Origin: Verpa conica
Lineage: Eukaryota; Ascomycota; Pezizomycetes; Pezizales; Morchellaceae
NCBI GenBank assembly: GCA_033030425.1
Contig: JAUFSD010000013.1
Location: 558,001 to 622,000, forward strand
Reading direction: 5' to 3'
DNA: 64,000 nucleotides
Both the position numbers and the translations under genes were made by a program. Every line of letters starts with the position of its first letter. Positions within the stretch are counted from its first letter, which is position 1. The notes beneath the pieces are model-generated. The model did no database searches. It had not been told where the DNA came from and was given only the letters and a program-made list of their open reading frames with translations. This document shows positions 1-12,396 of this stretch, piece after piece.

Positions 1-1690
1 AGAAACTCCAGAAAAACTCCCAGGAGTTGGCTAGCAAGTAGAATAATTTACGATGCAGTTATTGTTCGGTATTCACCCCTTTCTTCGAAATGCAGACGGC
101 AAAAAAAGCTCGCCGCCTAGAATCCTCTGATGAGGGGGGTAAGTAGTCACCTTTTTTTGTGTGACGCGTCTCTTAGGACTAGTAACCTATCATTTACGCT
201 GGGTTCCTGCCGTTGTCTGGAGATCTTCTCTTGTGCTATTGGGTTCCTTAAGATCCGCAATCGTTAGCCAATTAGTAGTGGTGATCTCGGCGGGCCTTTT
301 ACTGCGTATTCAAGGTAGGTAAAATGAACCTAAATGTGCCTTACAATTTTTTGATTCGCCTCACATAGCCACACCAGCAGCAAGTCAACGCCCCTGCTTT
401 TTGTCTGCCTCGAGTATACTTTCCCCTGTCAACAACGTGGTCTGTACCCTGCCAACAGGGTGATTTAGCTGACTGTAACCTACTTAGAATATCTAACCGA
501 GCGGTCATGAGCAGTCCGTGGCACGAGCTTAAGCCAAACTCATTAATGGATTGTACAGTAGTTTTGTGTAGCGGGACATCCAGTTAGAAGATAGAGTATC
601 GTATTATGATCCACGCCATGGCGCGGAAGATGTGCTAGTCCTGTGCTACTCGACTATCTAAATTTCCCCGGATAGAGCTATGCAGTGTAAAAAGGAATGT
701 TGCCTCGGCACTGAACTGAGATAACAGATCTGCATCCACGTTATTCAAAACGAGAACACAACGCGGAAGCGAGAAAGCTCCCGTGACTCTGTCAAGTGTC
801 CGTTGATTTTATTTTATTATTTCAGTGGGGTCTGTGTCACTGCTTTACCTACTGAGACATGACGTGATGTTGTTATTGTTGACGCGCTTTCATTTGATAT
901 ATCCAAGCACCGTTAACATTTAGCTACCCAATCATTTCTAGAGTGGATATGTATATCCGGTATGTTGCGATAGGACAGCAAACGTCACACTTGAGCATCA
1001 TGGATAGTCGAGTGATATACGATGACTGGAATCTGCTGTTTAATCGCGGTAGATTAATTAATACTAGCCCATAAAGTACATGAATGTTCATCCTACCAAG
1101 ATTCTTTTTTAGGCTCTTTTTTTTTCCTTTTTTTCCTTTTTTTTGTTGGCTCTTTATATAAAATCTTGAGGCGTTTCCAGGATTGGCACTTGTACCCGCA
1201 ATCCTGCTATATCAAACTACATACAAACAGGATTGCCTTGTGAGTTGGGGGGAAGCCATCTCAACAGGTCTCAGATTACGGGGGGGGACCGCTGGCCGTA
1301 TTTGACAGTAATAATTTGATTTATATATTAGTATGTCTGGGTCCTTTGCTTTGAGCTTTAAGAGAGTTTAATCTAGACTGTTGATGCAGGTCGAGATTCT
1401 TGTCGAATTAAGTAAAGGAGGGGTACAGCATGCATTTACATACAGCTGTCTTAGTCCTTTAAAGTTTAGGGTTTAAGAAACAGGAACGGGAACTAGTTTG
1501 TTGCTTTTTCGTACCTGCTTTATACCAGCATCTTGATTAACGCCCACACATAGTTGCTGAGCCTAGAACACATTATTTAACGCGCGCTTGGCCAAAAGTA
1601 GCGAAAGTTTGCTTGAATCAACTGCTAAAGGCGTCTTTTACTTCTATGGTGATCAAAACTAACACTTTTTTAGTGAAAAATTGCCGGAAC
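1..1690. other. No gene recognised (left flank)
   Basis: I see no coding region or RNA gene here. The only notable compositions are a T-rich run near 1107-1146 and a short G run near 1279-1286. The stretch ends at the left terminus of the transposon described next. Confidence 0.6.
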
Positions 1691-1989
1691 TATGGTGCGC
1701 ATGGGCTTAAAGGTGGACCGAGCGGACCGGGCGGTGGAACGCCAAGACTATGCCAAGACCTGAACGGTCAATCATTATCATGACCTCTACCTCAGCGCTG
1801 AGGAACAAAAAAATTAATAACTCCACCACCAAAGCTCCTAAATTAATGGGATTCAAACGGCACACTCCTAAGTACTGTATATATCACTAAAGCACCTCGT
1901 TAGCAAAATCCCATAGCAAAATCAAAACCCGATTCTGTCACTATAACAAATAATTCATACCTGTTCCTACCAAAACCTATTCTCTAATA

Positions 1990-4395
1990 CTAAGTACTGC
2001 TAGTATTATTATACATAATAGAGCGAGTAGCTACCCGTCTGTGGCTCTTATAAGCTTTAACTTTAAAGTCTTCACTTCCATATAGAATACCCTCTCTATA
2101 AGTATCCATAATTCTTAGAGACTTTCCCCACCATTTAGGAATTAAATCAGCAGCCCAGTCTAAAGCTTTAGGTACATTCTCTCTCAAGGATTTTATATCA
2201 TACCCACAGTGGCTGCGAGTATAAAGCTTTACTCTACCCCAATAGTATTCGATCCAATTCAGTTCACAGTGGAACCTTGGATAGAATAATATCATATGTC
2301 TCTCCTTCTACTATTTCCTGTATCCTATTCTTTTGAGCCAAAAAATCAGGCTGCTGTGACATAAGCTGACGGGCACAGCAGCTATTACTTGAATGCTTTC
2401 TCTCCTCTTTAGGAACCTGGTGCCGTATGGTACAGTCTAGATATAAGCCATTTTGTGGCCATAATCCTCTTTCTTCTAAAACTGCTTGGAGTCCTTTAGG
2501 CTGTCCCCACATAGCTTTAGGTAACTTATGCTCTCGTTTGTAAGACATGCTTTGCTCGATTTTATTCCCACTCTTGTCATAAAAGTACCCATTTCTCATA
2601 TGAGGCTGTGAACCACCCCATCCTTTATTCATTCTGCTAGCTTTTAATGCATCCTCTGCAAATGCACTATGACTAGTAGCATTATCGAAAAGAAATAAAG
2701 CTTGACAGCCAGGATAAGCAGCTTCAAAAACATTGATAGCTATTAAAGACTGTTGCACAATATGGTCTTGATCCCACCAAATATCTCCACCACATTGTAA
2801 GATCTCTGTAGCTTCACGCTTAAAAAACCCTTTATGGAGAAGCTCACTATCTGAAAGCTCCTCCTCTCCAATTCTCAATCGCCCCCAAGGAGTAATAAAT
2901 TCGGAAATATGAAGTCCTTGGCCTTTAGACTTTTTTCGAAGGGGATTTTCATTATTGGTAATCCATTGATGAGTTGGTCCATCATTAGCGTTATACGTAC
3001 ACTCATCATGTAAGAATGGTATGCAAAGCTGACTACCAGGAGAAAGAGTTGGCAATTCTATACCAATAACCTCACCAGTATCACTTAATACCTGGGTATG
3101 GCATACATGGTTTTAAGTCCTCCATGTGTTTTAAAAAAACCTCTTGTCTATACTTGAACGACATCGGGCCTTTCGTATCCATCCTTATAAACACCTTTTT
3201 TTATCTCTTGCCATTTGTACCCTAATTTTCGAAGCCAGCTAGCAGCAGTACATGCTGAAAGAGTAAGCTTTTTTCGAAAAAGTGGAGGTGTGTTTTCATG
3301 AAACTCTATTTCATGTAGGGAGGTATTAAAAAGCTGTAGCTCTTGATCTCGATTCACTTGTGGCTGTGTGGACTGCCAGTAGGAAGTAACTGCTGCAGCT
3401 AGAGTATGGGCTCGAAAATCTATACTAATATATTAGCCATATATATAAAAAATATAAATTATATTAGAACATACTTTGTCCAGCAGAAGCAATACATTCT
3501 TGTATAGCTATTTTTGTCCCCTCATCTTCCAACATGCATATCATTTTTGTATTCTTCCCCTGTCTACTTAATGGTATTTTTCTCTCCTGTATCCATTTTT
3601 TTTCATGCTTCAAAATCCTTTCTTGTACTTTCTTTCCCATCCGGTAGCCAATCGCCACATTCATAGCACAGTCCTTTCTCGATAGAGTATATCTCCATTT
3701 ATCTCTATCTATAGTAGAACCACTGGGCTGTATAGGTTTAATCTTATGTTTTAAAATTGTGACTTGCCAATTCATAAAACTTAAAACCTGCTGATGCCAG
3801 AGATAGTCCTGCTTTATTGGGCGGCGCTTCGAAAGTAAGAGCTTCTCAATATCCTCTATACCTATAAACAATCAGAATTCATTGACACTCAAGCTTCAAT
3901 ATAAAAAATTTTACCTTTCTCTAAAATGTATTTTTTAAGCGGTAATGAATTAACTCGAGGCCATTGCTTTATAGATTTCGAGCTCTCCATATCTCTATTA
4001 CTTCCATCTAAATCCAACTCTTCAATATCTTCAAAATCACTATCTTCTTCTCCTTCTATACTCTTCTCTTCTTCTATTAAACTGATTTGGGAAATCGCCA
4101 ACTCTTCAAGCTCCACATTCCTTATAGCAGTATTGTCAACTGGTTTATCTATGCTAGCCACGCTTCCTGCAACTGCTCGAGTACTCCTGTATCCAGTAGA
4201 TGGCCTGGTTAAGTAATCTGCTGTAGAAGGTCTACTGGTAAAGGTACTGCAAAAGTCTATAGGTAATTTATTGCTAATAGGCACGCTGATAATAGGGTTT
4301 GAAGGCAGCTTTATAAAGAGCTTGCTCTGCAGCTGCTGCTTTTCGTCTTATGCGCCATATTGTGGTTCTAGGTCTCCATGGAGTCTTCATATATA
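1990..4395 (-). pseudogene. DDE transposase pseudogene of the Tc1/mariner-like element
   Basis: Consecutive minus-strand pieces encode one fungal DDE transposase. They are 4284-3889 (acidic, Ser-rich N-terminal part), 3871-3464, 3357-3148 (contains WLRKLGYKW and the catalytic-Asp region YKDGYERPDVV), 3055-2264 (contains the second Asp in LFDNATSH) and 2295-1990 (contains FHCELNWIEYYWG, with the third acidic residue). The frame shifts near 3160, again near 3100 (the frame resumes at SDTGEVIGIELP), and once more near 2288 where the ELNWIE motif moves frame. A further piece of the N terminus, shifted, runs up to about 4395 (KTPWRPRTTIWRIRRK). The pieces follow family order with little missing, so this is a recently broken copy and not an ordinary intron-containing gene. 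A few gaps could still be introns. Confidence 0.8.
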
Positions 4396-4421
4396 TTTCC
4401 TCTATAGGGAGTGGTTGTGGT

Positions 4422-5665
4422 TGTAACGGGGGCACTCCCAGGGGAGTACTGCCGTACCAAAAAAAACCAACAACCTTCCTTTCTGACGAGAAGCTTCAGC
4501 AGCGAGGCTTAGAACCGCTCGTCAACACGGAAGGTCGACAGTCCCTAGGCAAACAGGAATAAGGATTTAATGGATAGATAACTAAAGACTTTAAAAGGCT
4601 CTGCTTCCCAGGGGAAGACAAACGTCTTTAGCAAAGAGTATGAGGTCTACGAACAACGGTTGTTCGTTGACTAGCAATAATGATTGTCCGGGGGGAAGGA
4701 CGGGTTTAAGCTATGATTTTGAAGGCGAGCAGGCTGCCAAGGAGCGGGGGAACAATTCCTCCGCGCTTGGAAATCAACTGAGTCTAGAGCGCCCCTAAGA
4801 ACTAGCGGGGTCGATAGACTAGCGACTAAAAAGCGTTGGTTACTAAAAACTCTGTAACTATTGCTAAAATGGTCCGATTTCAAATCCGATTGCACCTATG
4901 GATTCGCAGCACTGTCCCCCATATACCCTCCGAGTTTGGTTCGGTTGGACGAATTTTCCTGACGGTTTTGGGGTTATTTTTGGGGTCCAAAACTTGTCTT
5001 TGTTAGGGAATCAGCAACTCAGGGGGGCCCCCTCTGCAAACGGCGGGTGGCACAGTGGGGCGCCTCGGGGGTGTTAGAAAACACAGAGTCCCCTAGGTAG
5101 GGTAACCCACTGGTGATTCCTGCCGTTGCTTAGATTCCTTTCCCACGTTCCTAGTCCAACCCTGGGAGCGTGGCGGAGTAATCTTGATCCATAGCGACCT
5201 TAGGCGACGCACAAGGCATAGCCCCGTATGGTTCGATTCGACGCCGCCAGGTTAATTATTATTTTTGCTGGCGGCCCTAACTACTAAGCATAGCTTTGCT
5301 CTCGTTTCATGGCTCTCGGCCTCCCATAAGATTGGCCATCAGAAGTTCGTTATTATTCCTCCTAGAAGAACAGGAGCTTAACTCTGTTCATGGAGGTAAC
5401 TGCTTCAGTCTCATTGCGCTAGTATCTCCCGTAGCTATAAGCTACAGACGCATTACTCTGGTCTCTGTCGCATACCGACGACGGTGAGCTTCGCTCCGTC
5501 TGAGGCTCGCCAGCTCGACAGGGATCGGGCTATCATAGTAATGACTTTCCTTAGTATCTATTGACCGGAATAGGATAGCTAGTCCTATGCCTCAAGGGAG
5601 ATCCTTAGGTGTCTCTATATGGAGAGGTACTTGAGACTAGTCATGACGATGGTAAAGTCGTCACA
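4422..5665 (-). mobile_element. Solo LTR, copy 1 (nested in the DNA transposon)
   Basis: This is a 1244-bp sequence with TG...CA ends. On the minus strand it begins TGTGACGAC at 5665 and ends CCGTTACA at 4422. It is flanked by a perfect 5-bp direct repeat GTGGT (4417-4421 and 5666-5670). A second copy lies inverted at 56370-57624 with a different 5-bp repeat. Ends of this form plus 5-bp target duplications are the signature of an LTR left by recombination of an LTR retrotransposon. No gag or pol lies next to it. The two copies look roughly 95% identical where I compared them by eye. Confidence 0.85.
5166..5256 (+). other. tRNA-like sequence inside LTR copy 1 (antisense to the LTR)
   Basis: The stretch has a box-A-like TGGCGGAGTAATC near its start and a box-B-like GGTTCGATTCG near its end. 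TGGCGG at the front can pair with CCGCCA at the back as an acceptor-like stem. The T stem pairs poorly and I could not assign an anticodon loop, so a functional tRNA is unlikely. The same sequence occurs in the other LTR copy with small indels, so it is part of the LTR and not a separate insertion. Confidence 0.35.
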
Positions 5666-6236
5666 GTGGTGGTGCTTTTCTTCTTCCTCTTCCTCCTTGT
5701 TTTCCTTTAGCATGATGGCTTTGCTGAGCTTTTGAACGGCGGCCCATTGAAAAGCTTTCTATATATATGTATATAGAATATAGTAGATGTTTTTAAAGGC
5801 AAATATAAAGTAGTAGATTTAATAGAGTATAGGGTAATGATTGATGGCAGGATCAAGTTATCGGGTTTTGATACAGCAAGCAGAGGGCAAAGCGGAGCAG
5901 TCAGAAATACTTGGGGCACCTACTAGAAGCTTCTATATCCTCCTCATATACATACATAAGCGGGGTAGTTGGTGGTACACAAAGTGGGGTTCAACGTATT
6001 TTGGTACTTCTGAGCATGCACTGTGTACTTCTGAGAACGTTCCAAATCACGATTTTTACACACAAAATTCAGTGTTTATTCTACCACCACCATTTATTAT
6101 GAAGCCTTATAAAAAGTTGAGGACTTTTAATATCATTGAAATAAACTTCTCAACTTTTTCCAGCTAATTCTGTTGCCTGTAGAACCCGGAATATCGGCCG
6201 AAAAATGGTGGTCCACCTTTAAGCCCATGCGCACCA

Positions 6237-8245
6237 TACCCCCGACCAAAGGTTATAGCATTGCCCCTCGGAAGAAGCTTTGGGACCGCCGAGGGTCCGA
6301 TGTCTTAGGTATAAAACAGCGTATGAGTGGGAGCTTTTTGTCTTAACTGGCCGATTTTCCCGAGCTCATTGGCTATTTTACTGCCTAAGACATCGGGACT
6401 TCGGTGATCAGAAAACTCCTTTTCACGGAAAGCTCAATACGAGATCCGGTCATCCCTCCGGGTCCACTACTAATGCCTCAAAAAAAAAAAACGCGTATCT
6501 ATGTGCGATATTTTGATCGACCTCAAGGAACTATACCGGCCGATGGTTATAGGTACCGTATGTTCCTGTTATTGGCTCTGGTAGTTGGATTTAATTTCAA
6601 CAAAAGCGTTTTTGCCAGGTCCAGACTTCATAGACCAAGGATCTAGGTATCTCCTCATCCCAAGCCCCAAAATCCTGATTGTTACTACCCTGCATACTCA
6701 CGCGATTAGTTATCAGAGAAATTTTTTCTTACTGTCGTTGACAAGCCGTAAAAGCCGCATTAACACCCAATGTGTTCCTAGAGGTGTCTGACAGAAATTT
6801 TTGCTGTACTTCAGATTCAAATGTACTTTATGTATCCCACTTCTCGGTAGAGTATGATCGACGATTGTCACGGCGGTGTCACGCATGATGACTGGATATT
6901 TTGTCAATCAGCCTGCAAGGTCCCGGGAAAGAAAGAAAAAACTGTGTATGCGCGGAACTTGCCTAATAAAAACCCCCCACATTGTAACTTCCCATGTCAT
7001 CCTGCACTGGGCAGGGGAGGAGGATGTCCAAGTGCGGGTACATATACATAAACCTAGGTATATAAAAATGGGGCTGTCTAAGCCACCCCGATGACCGTTT
7101 GTAACCGGGTATGCCATGACCCCGCATATATAGCCGCATTTCTGCTATACCTAGTCGAAGCAGTAAACGATACTATCGTGTTTATCGCATCATCCTAGGC
7201 TTAATTGGCACTCGGAGGAGTCCGTTGGCCCCGCACCGGATTATACCGTTGTAAACCCAGGCTGTATCTTCGTCGCATAAGTGTTGTCACGACAGGACTT
7301 GCTCCCCATTCTAAGTCTGTTGATCTTTCCTTTCTCCAATATCTTATCGTAAGTACGGTACGAGCCATGTATATTTAGCTGATGGCTCATAAAGAGGTGC
7401 AGAAGCCTCCTTTCCGACTATTTTTGCTAGTCTGTATTCCTTATTAGGTATAGTAAGTTCCTCCCCGGCTGCGCGTGCCAAGTACTATTCTACTATTGGT
7501 AGCAAACCTGTCTATTATAGTGCTGATTTATGCACATAAGCATTAGAATGCGGTATCTTATATGCATTAGACTGCACCGGACTCAATAGCTTCGGCCGTT
7601 TAGACTGAAACGTCAATATTTCAACTTGTATACACTATCTTTAGCAGAAACATGCATTTAATCTTTATATTGTATAAAGAATGCCGGGATTATGGAGGCG
7701 AGCTTAGTATTGGGCGTTTACGGCGTCAACATGTTGAGTTTATAATATTTCCGTCACGTGACCAGAACAAAACCTGAGCTGTGCCGCGCATGAGCGTTAA
7801 AATTTTAGATCATCCTCGGTAATGTAATAAATTTTGGAACATGTGAAACTCGTAGCCCTGGATTGTAAGGGTACGTGTATGTCTTGGGGTTTTAGGGCCC
7901 TTGGTATTGTGGATACCTCTAGGTGGTAGAAAAGCCTACACGGATATAGTAAAAGTTTTTGTAAAAGTATAAGATAGATAGTTCCTATCTTAATTTAGTA
8001 GCTATTACCAGATCTTTTTTAAAACGTATATCTATTTTCAAGTTCCAGAGCAAACAAGGCTCCATGTCCCTCTATGTTAGTATAGAGTTAATCCTAGGAC
8101 CATCTAAATTCAAGAAAGGCTCATAAGCTCCTGGCAGTATGAATCTATAGATATATACGCAAGAAAAATACCTTGTAAAATATAAGCACCCTTTAACGCC
8201 TGTCTTAAATCTGTGCTTTATGATATCCATGAGAAAATATAAACC
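6237..8245. other. Intergenic; foldback sequence, otherwise nothing recognised
   Basis: Apart from the hairpin at 6288-6404 I find no supported gene between the transposon end and the 3' end of Sfr1. Short open frames at 6280-7120 have no recognisable motifs and overlap each other on both strands. Confidence 0.5.
6288..6404. repeat. Imperfect foldback hairpin (MITE-like)
   Basis: The left arm contains TCCGATGTCTTAGG and the right arm, read in reverse complement, contains CCCGATGTCTTAGG. Weaker pairing (TAAAA, ATGAG) continues towards a central loop. Arms are roughly 45 bp. I see no clear target duplication, so it could be a MITE relic or just a palindromic repeat. Confidence 0.55.
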
Positions 8246-9050
8246 TTAACTCCAACATTCTCTTTCGCGATCATACCCAATCAATTTCAAGTCAATATGA
8301 AGTGTCTTCAACATAATCTCCATCGTAAACTATCAAAAAACCTGTCAGCGTAAGTACTCCACACAACAGAGTTCTAAAAGTAGATATAGCACGAGAGAAG
8401 GGACGTACCTCATCATCCTCCTCATCTCCCGTCCTTTGTTCAACCTGCGGCTTCTCGTCATCACCCCAAGGATTTTTCGGCCTGATCATTTCCTTCCATC
8501 CTCCAGAACTACCCATATTATTAACCCTCTCGCTCGCAAACTCAAATAGTACATCAGCAGCACCTCTCGCCGCCCCCCTCCACTTCTCAATCAGTTCCTC
8601 CAGCTTCTCGTCCGAGTCTTCAGGAACAGCAGATTCAATTTTTAAAGCTTGGAGAACTGTTTCCAGCGACGCCTTTTTGGCACGGAGGGTAGATTCCAGT
8701 GCTGACTGCTGTTTATAGAGGGCCATCAGCTCAGGATCAGTAGGTCTTTTAGTAGATGCTACTGGCCTGCTTCGAGCAGCAGGGGAAGAAAGTTTACGAG
8801 GTTTGCATGGGGTTTCTGGTAGCGATGAAGGAGGTGTTTCTGATGGTATTGGTATTGGAGTGCTATTTGTTGGTTTCCGGCCAGATAATAGGGGTGAGCG
8901 AAAGGGTTTGGTAAGAGTATTTGTGGCTACATTGAGGCGACGACGCTTTGCTTCTCGTGCGATGGATTGAGGATCAGACTGACGCTTAGCAGATGGTGTT
9001 CTTATGGTAGCAGCGGAGGTTACCACATCTTCTGGGGCCGTTTTTGCCAT
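8246..9050 (-). CDS. sfr1: Sfr1/Mei5 homologue, Swi5-dependent recombination DNA repair protein
   Basis: Sfr1 (Mei5 in budding yeast) forms a complex with Swi5 that stabilises Rad51/Dmc1 filaments in recombinational repair and meiosis. Two exons (9050-8409 and 8329-8246) are joined across a 79-nt intron with GTACGT donor and GATAG acceptor, giving 241 residues. The N-terminal half is basic and Pro/Ser-rich, includes the family-typical KPFRSPLL and is probably disordered. A coiled coil follows (residues about 100-150: YKQQSALESTLRAKKASLE). Then come EKWRGAARGAADVLFEFASERVNNMG, split here across the conserved C-terminal core, and PKNPWG. The short second exon supplies the conserved end FTMEIMLKTLHIDLKLIGYD. 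Without splicing the frame runs into an unrelated tail. The start is the first ATG. Neighbours suggest no functional link. Confidence 0.85.
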
Positions 9051-12000
9051 TAGAATGTTGGAGATGTGATGATGCTTGTTCGGTCATGAGGGTTTCATGC
9101 GATGTGACGAAATGTTGTGCCAAGGTATCTTATCGATAAGAACATCACGCCGCGCTTTTACGCGTCCTTGTCTTTGCGAGACTAGATCTGGATACATGTA
9201 GTTCGAGTCTCACAGTTATGTTTGGATAGGCTTTATTTTATTTACCAGATTCTAGAACAGATATTGTGATTCTGATCCACTTATAAAGGCCAAATTTCAG
9301 TTCTTCGCACTGGCTTCACAAGCGGTCACTCGCAGATACAACACACCAGGGAGACTAAGGGACCTCTAGGGCAAAGTGGCCACAAAGCCACTTTCTGCCA
9401 CAACTGCCAGAACGCTATTTATACCCACCAGCCCACATTGTCTCGGCTCCACATCCATCCATCCCTTGGTGGGGAGGGGGAGATGTGGGCATACAGCTGA
9501 GACACAATGCCATCTCCCTAGAGTTCATTGGTAGTCTTATCTTCATCTTGTGGACCATTTATGTCCACTCTTATCGTTATCATACATAAAACGCAACGTA
9601 ATGGTAATGTACTGCTCTGCCTATAGTTTTAAAAGCTAGTCCAATAAACTTCTCTGATTACTGATTGCGGTTCGCGCGCGATGTGCTGAAGTAAGTCTCA
9701 TTAAGGCCTCCTCGGAGCACCCCTTCGCGGTATCCCTGTGCTCAGCTCACCCTAAATCCTGCATACGTTGATATGCTCGGTAGATCGTAGGCCACCAGAC
9801 TCAAGATCGACGACCGCCATAATCTAACTGTATCCTTGGTTGGGCCTAACGAGGATCTTGTTCCGATCCCTTATTACCGATTGACTGCATTCTGGCTCTG
9901 TGAGCCACCAATAAAACTATTATTTCGATCCTGTCTGATGGCGGCTTCAGTAATACATGGCTACCAATGGGAACTGGGACTGTACCGCTTTGCTTGTGGA
10001 GCATTGAGTTGGTAAGTGGTGTGATTTCTCTTTGTCAGTATGCTGTTTTGTGAGCTCTCAATACTCTGATGAGTCATATTTTGAATATTCTCTATTGCAT
10101 TTATCCTTCTCACCTGACTATGGACGAAAGGTCTTTTATAGGTCAATAAAATCATGAAGATGAGGTATCATGACTATTATGGGTATCATATATGCTAGGT
10201 AAGACGGTGTTTCTTCCGGGAATCCCGAGAGTGACCTTACGGCTTCAGTATTAGGGGGGGCAAACTGTGTATTATCGGTTTTTTAAAGGGAAATGATCTG
10301 CTGAGGATGATCTGTGTTTGGTTGAGGTCGCACTGCCTTAAAGTGGGGAAGTTCTGATTACTGGGGAACAGTAGGACTCCTAAAACTACCTTGGTTAGTA
10401 GCCTCAGTTTGGGTTATGCAGGAGCTACCATGTAATTATTATTATATAGCCTAGGCAAAATCCTCCGCTGCTGATATCTCCTATGTCTCAATGACTAGTC
10501 GTCTCTCTTTCCGGGAGATTAAGTGTTCTAGGTAGAGGAGGACGAAACTGAGAAAAGTCTATTCATATCTCTTTTTCAACTCAAAAGACTATAAAGATGG
10601 GTATCGCAGATAGATTTAGCTGAAGTCATCGTAGCCTTGAAAATTAATAATCTTAATAGCAAGCTCGTTATTAGTAACTAGATCCAAAGATTCATCTGTG
10701 TGACCGTTTTTTTTCTTTTCCCCCTCATTAATTACACGAACCCTTGTCTATGTGACCATAACTACCCCTGAAACCGTCAACAGTGTCCAATTGAAACTAC
10801 CGAGTACTGTAACCGTTCCAGCATAGATATATAATATTCTGTAAGAGAGAACAAGGGTGTAATTTATTGAGCGCCTCATAAATTTTTAGGTATCATCTGG
10901 ACCATAAAGCCGAGGAGAGAACTGCAATCTGACTGTGAGCGGAGATTAGCTCAACGATATTATCTCTGGAGACCCTGGGACCCTCAGTGACTTATTTCTA
11001 CCCACTGGTCACCTCTGCGAGTCATGAACACTGGGTTTGAATTTTTCAACGCGACGAGATCTAAGCTGTATCGGACCTCGTGGGCTTCTATCTTCCTTTT
11101 GTTTGGATATATGTAGAATAAGTTACAACGGTTAAGCTGCATGCTGCATGAACAAAAACTAACCCCTTCAAATCCCTAGAAAGCGAGGGCGCTAAGAAAA
11201 GTTCATACAGCGTCTCTGAAACTGTAGTCCCTCTATTTCTCAAAGCAAATCAGAATAGTTTCTACAGGGTCTAAAGTGAAACGTACTTCATGCGTGGTAA
11301 ACTATTGCCAAAAGCCACGCCAAGATGCAACTCACGTGTATATACGCCTATGTTCTTGGATCTCAGCGATTAATATCAAGACCCAGGACTAATCACAAGA
11401 TCTAGGGCCTTGGTACTATAGTAATCCCTGGAATAATAGCGAATACAGTTGATCTAGTTAAGGCCAATACGTATTTGGTAGTTTGGCAGCTCTATGATGA
11501 AGTATATATTCCAACCTGTCCTGTCCTGTATGACTGTACTCATGTACTAATCGCATGAACTATTATACTATGTCATTTTTTTCAACAAAAGCATCCTATG
11601 GATACCCGAAGGCTCTTTTATCACCGCCATAGTTTGTAAATTTCTTCAGCCGCATATGTAGTGGTCACACTGTACTAATAATAATCTTACGTACTCCTAT
11701 AACGATCTGTACTGTTAGGTTCCTCTTTCGGGAGCGGGGGCTCTGGGGGTAGACTAGGTCTTAAAAATATAGTCCTCTTAAAAGTGGGCTATTAATGGAG
11801 ATTCCCTCCTGCTTTTGTGGTATTCTGAATAAAGTTCGCTTCTCTTCCAGAATAAAACTGTAGGCAATGCCTTTGGCCTAGCTTTATGGAGAAGTACTGC
11901 TGGTCTATCAGGGTATGGACTGCAGTGTTGTTGTATACACTAATATGGGCTGAATTTTTTGTTGATTCTTTCTATAGCTGGATTAAGACTTCAGATTGGC

Positions 12001-12396
12001 TCTGATGTGACCTGAATAGCAGGTCCTGTTTTCTATGATGAATGTCATAGCGGTGAAGAAAGTCTGGAATAGTAATAATGGAGGGATTATGGAAGTCAAG
12101 GGAATGAAGATGTGATGTGCTTGATTGAGTTATGAAATAGTGGGTGGCTTAAAGGAATGCCATCATGATCTGTCACTCGAGCAACCTCCACAAAAAAAGA
12201 GAAGGCGTAGCTTTTTTATTTCAGGATCTTGCCCACAATATATCAATCGTCAATTCATCTTTAAATTGAGAGGTATTTTGAAGTAAAAGAGACAAAAAAA
12301 CAGAAAGAAACAAGCAAAAAATAAAAAAAGGTCAACAATATATTTCACACAAAGCACATACAAATCCTCCCAATTTCCACTCTTTCCGCCTCGTAA
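9051..12396. other. Long intergenic region, nothing coding recognised
   Basis: About 3.3 kb without a supported gene. A 75-bp imperfect hairpin lies at 9434-9510 (CATTGTCTCGGCT against AGCTGAGACACAATG, with an inner CCACATC/GATGTGG stem). The rest is AT-rich with stops in all frames. Confidence 0.5.

Larger units (their letters stand above)
1693..6236 (-). mobile_element. Tc1/mariner-superfamily DNA transposon, inactive, with nested solo LTR
   Basis: A 27-bp sequence starting TGGTGCGCATGG at 1693-1719 reappears as an exact inverse complement at 6210-6236. TA stands immediately outside each end (1691-1692 and 6237-6238), as expected for a TA target duplication. Inside lies a minus-strand DDE transposase pseudogene (1990 to about 4395). 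A solo LTR (4422-5665 plus its 5-bp duplication) accounts for 1249 bp, so the original element was about 3.3 kb. Terminal repeats, TA duplication and a DDE protein of the fungal HCELN-W-E-WG type together define a Tc1/mariner-like element. Frameshifts in the transposase make autonomous activity unlikely. Confidence 0.85.

Noticed and set aside
5296..5487. Short plus-strand frame within LTR copy 1
   Set aside because: It lies in the non-coding LTR and is not preserved in copy 2.
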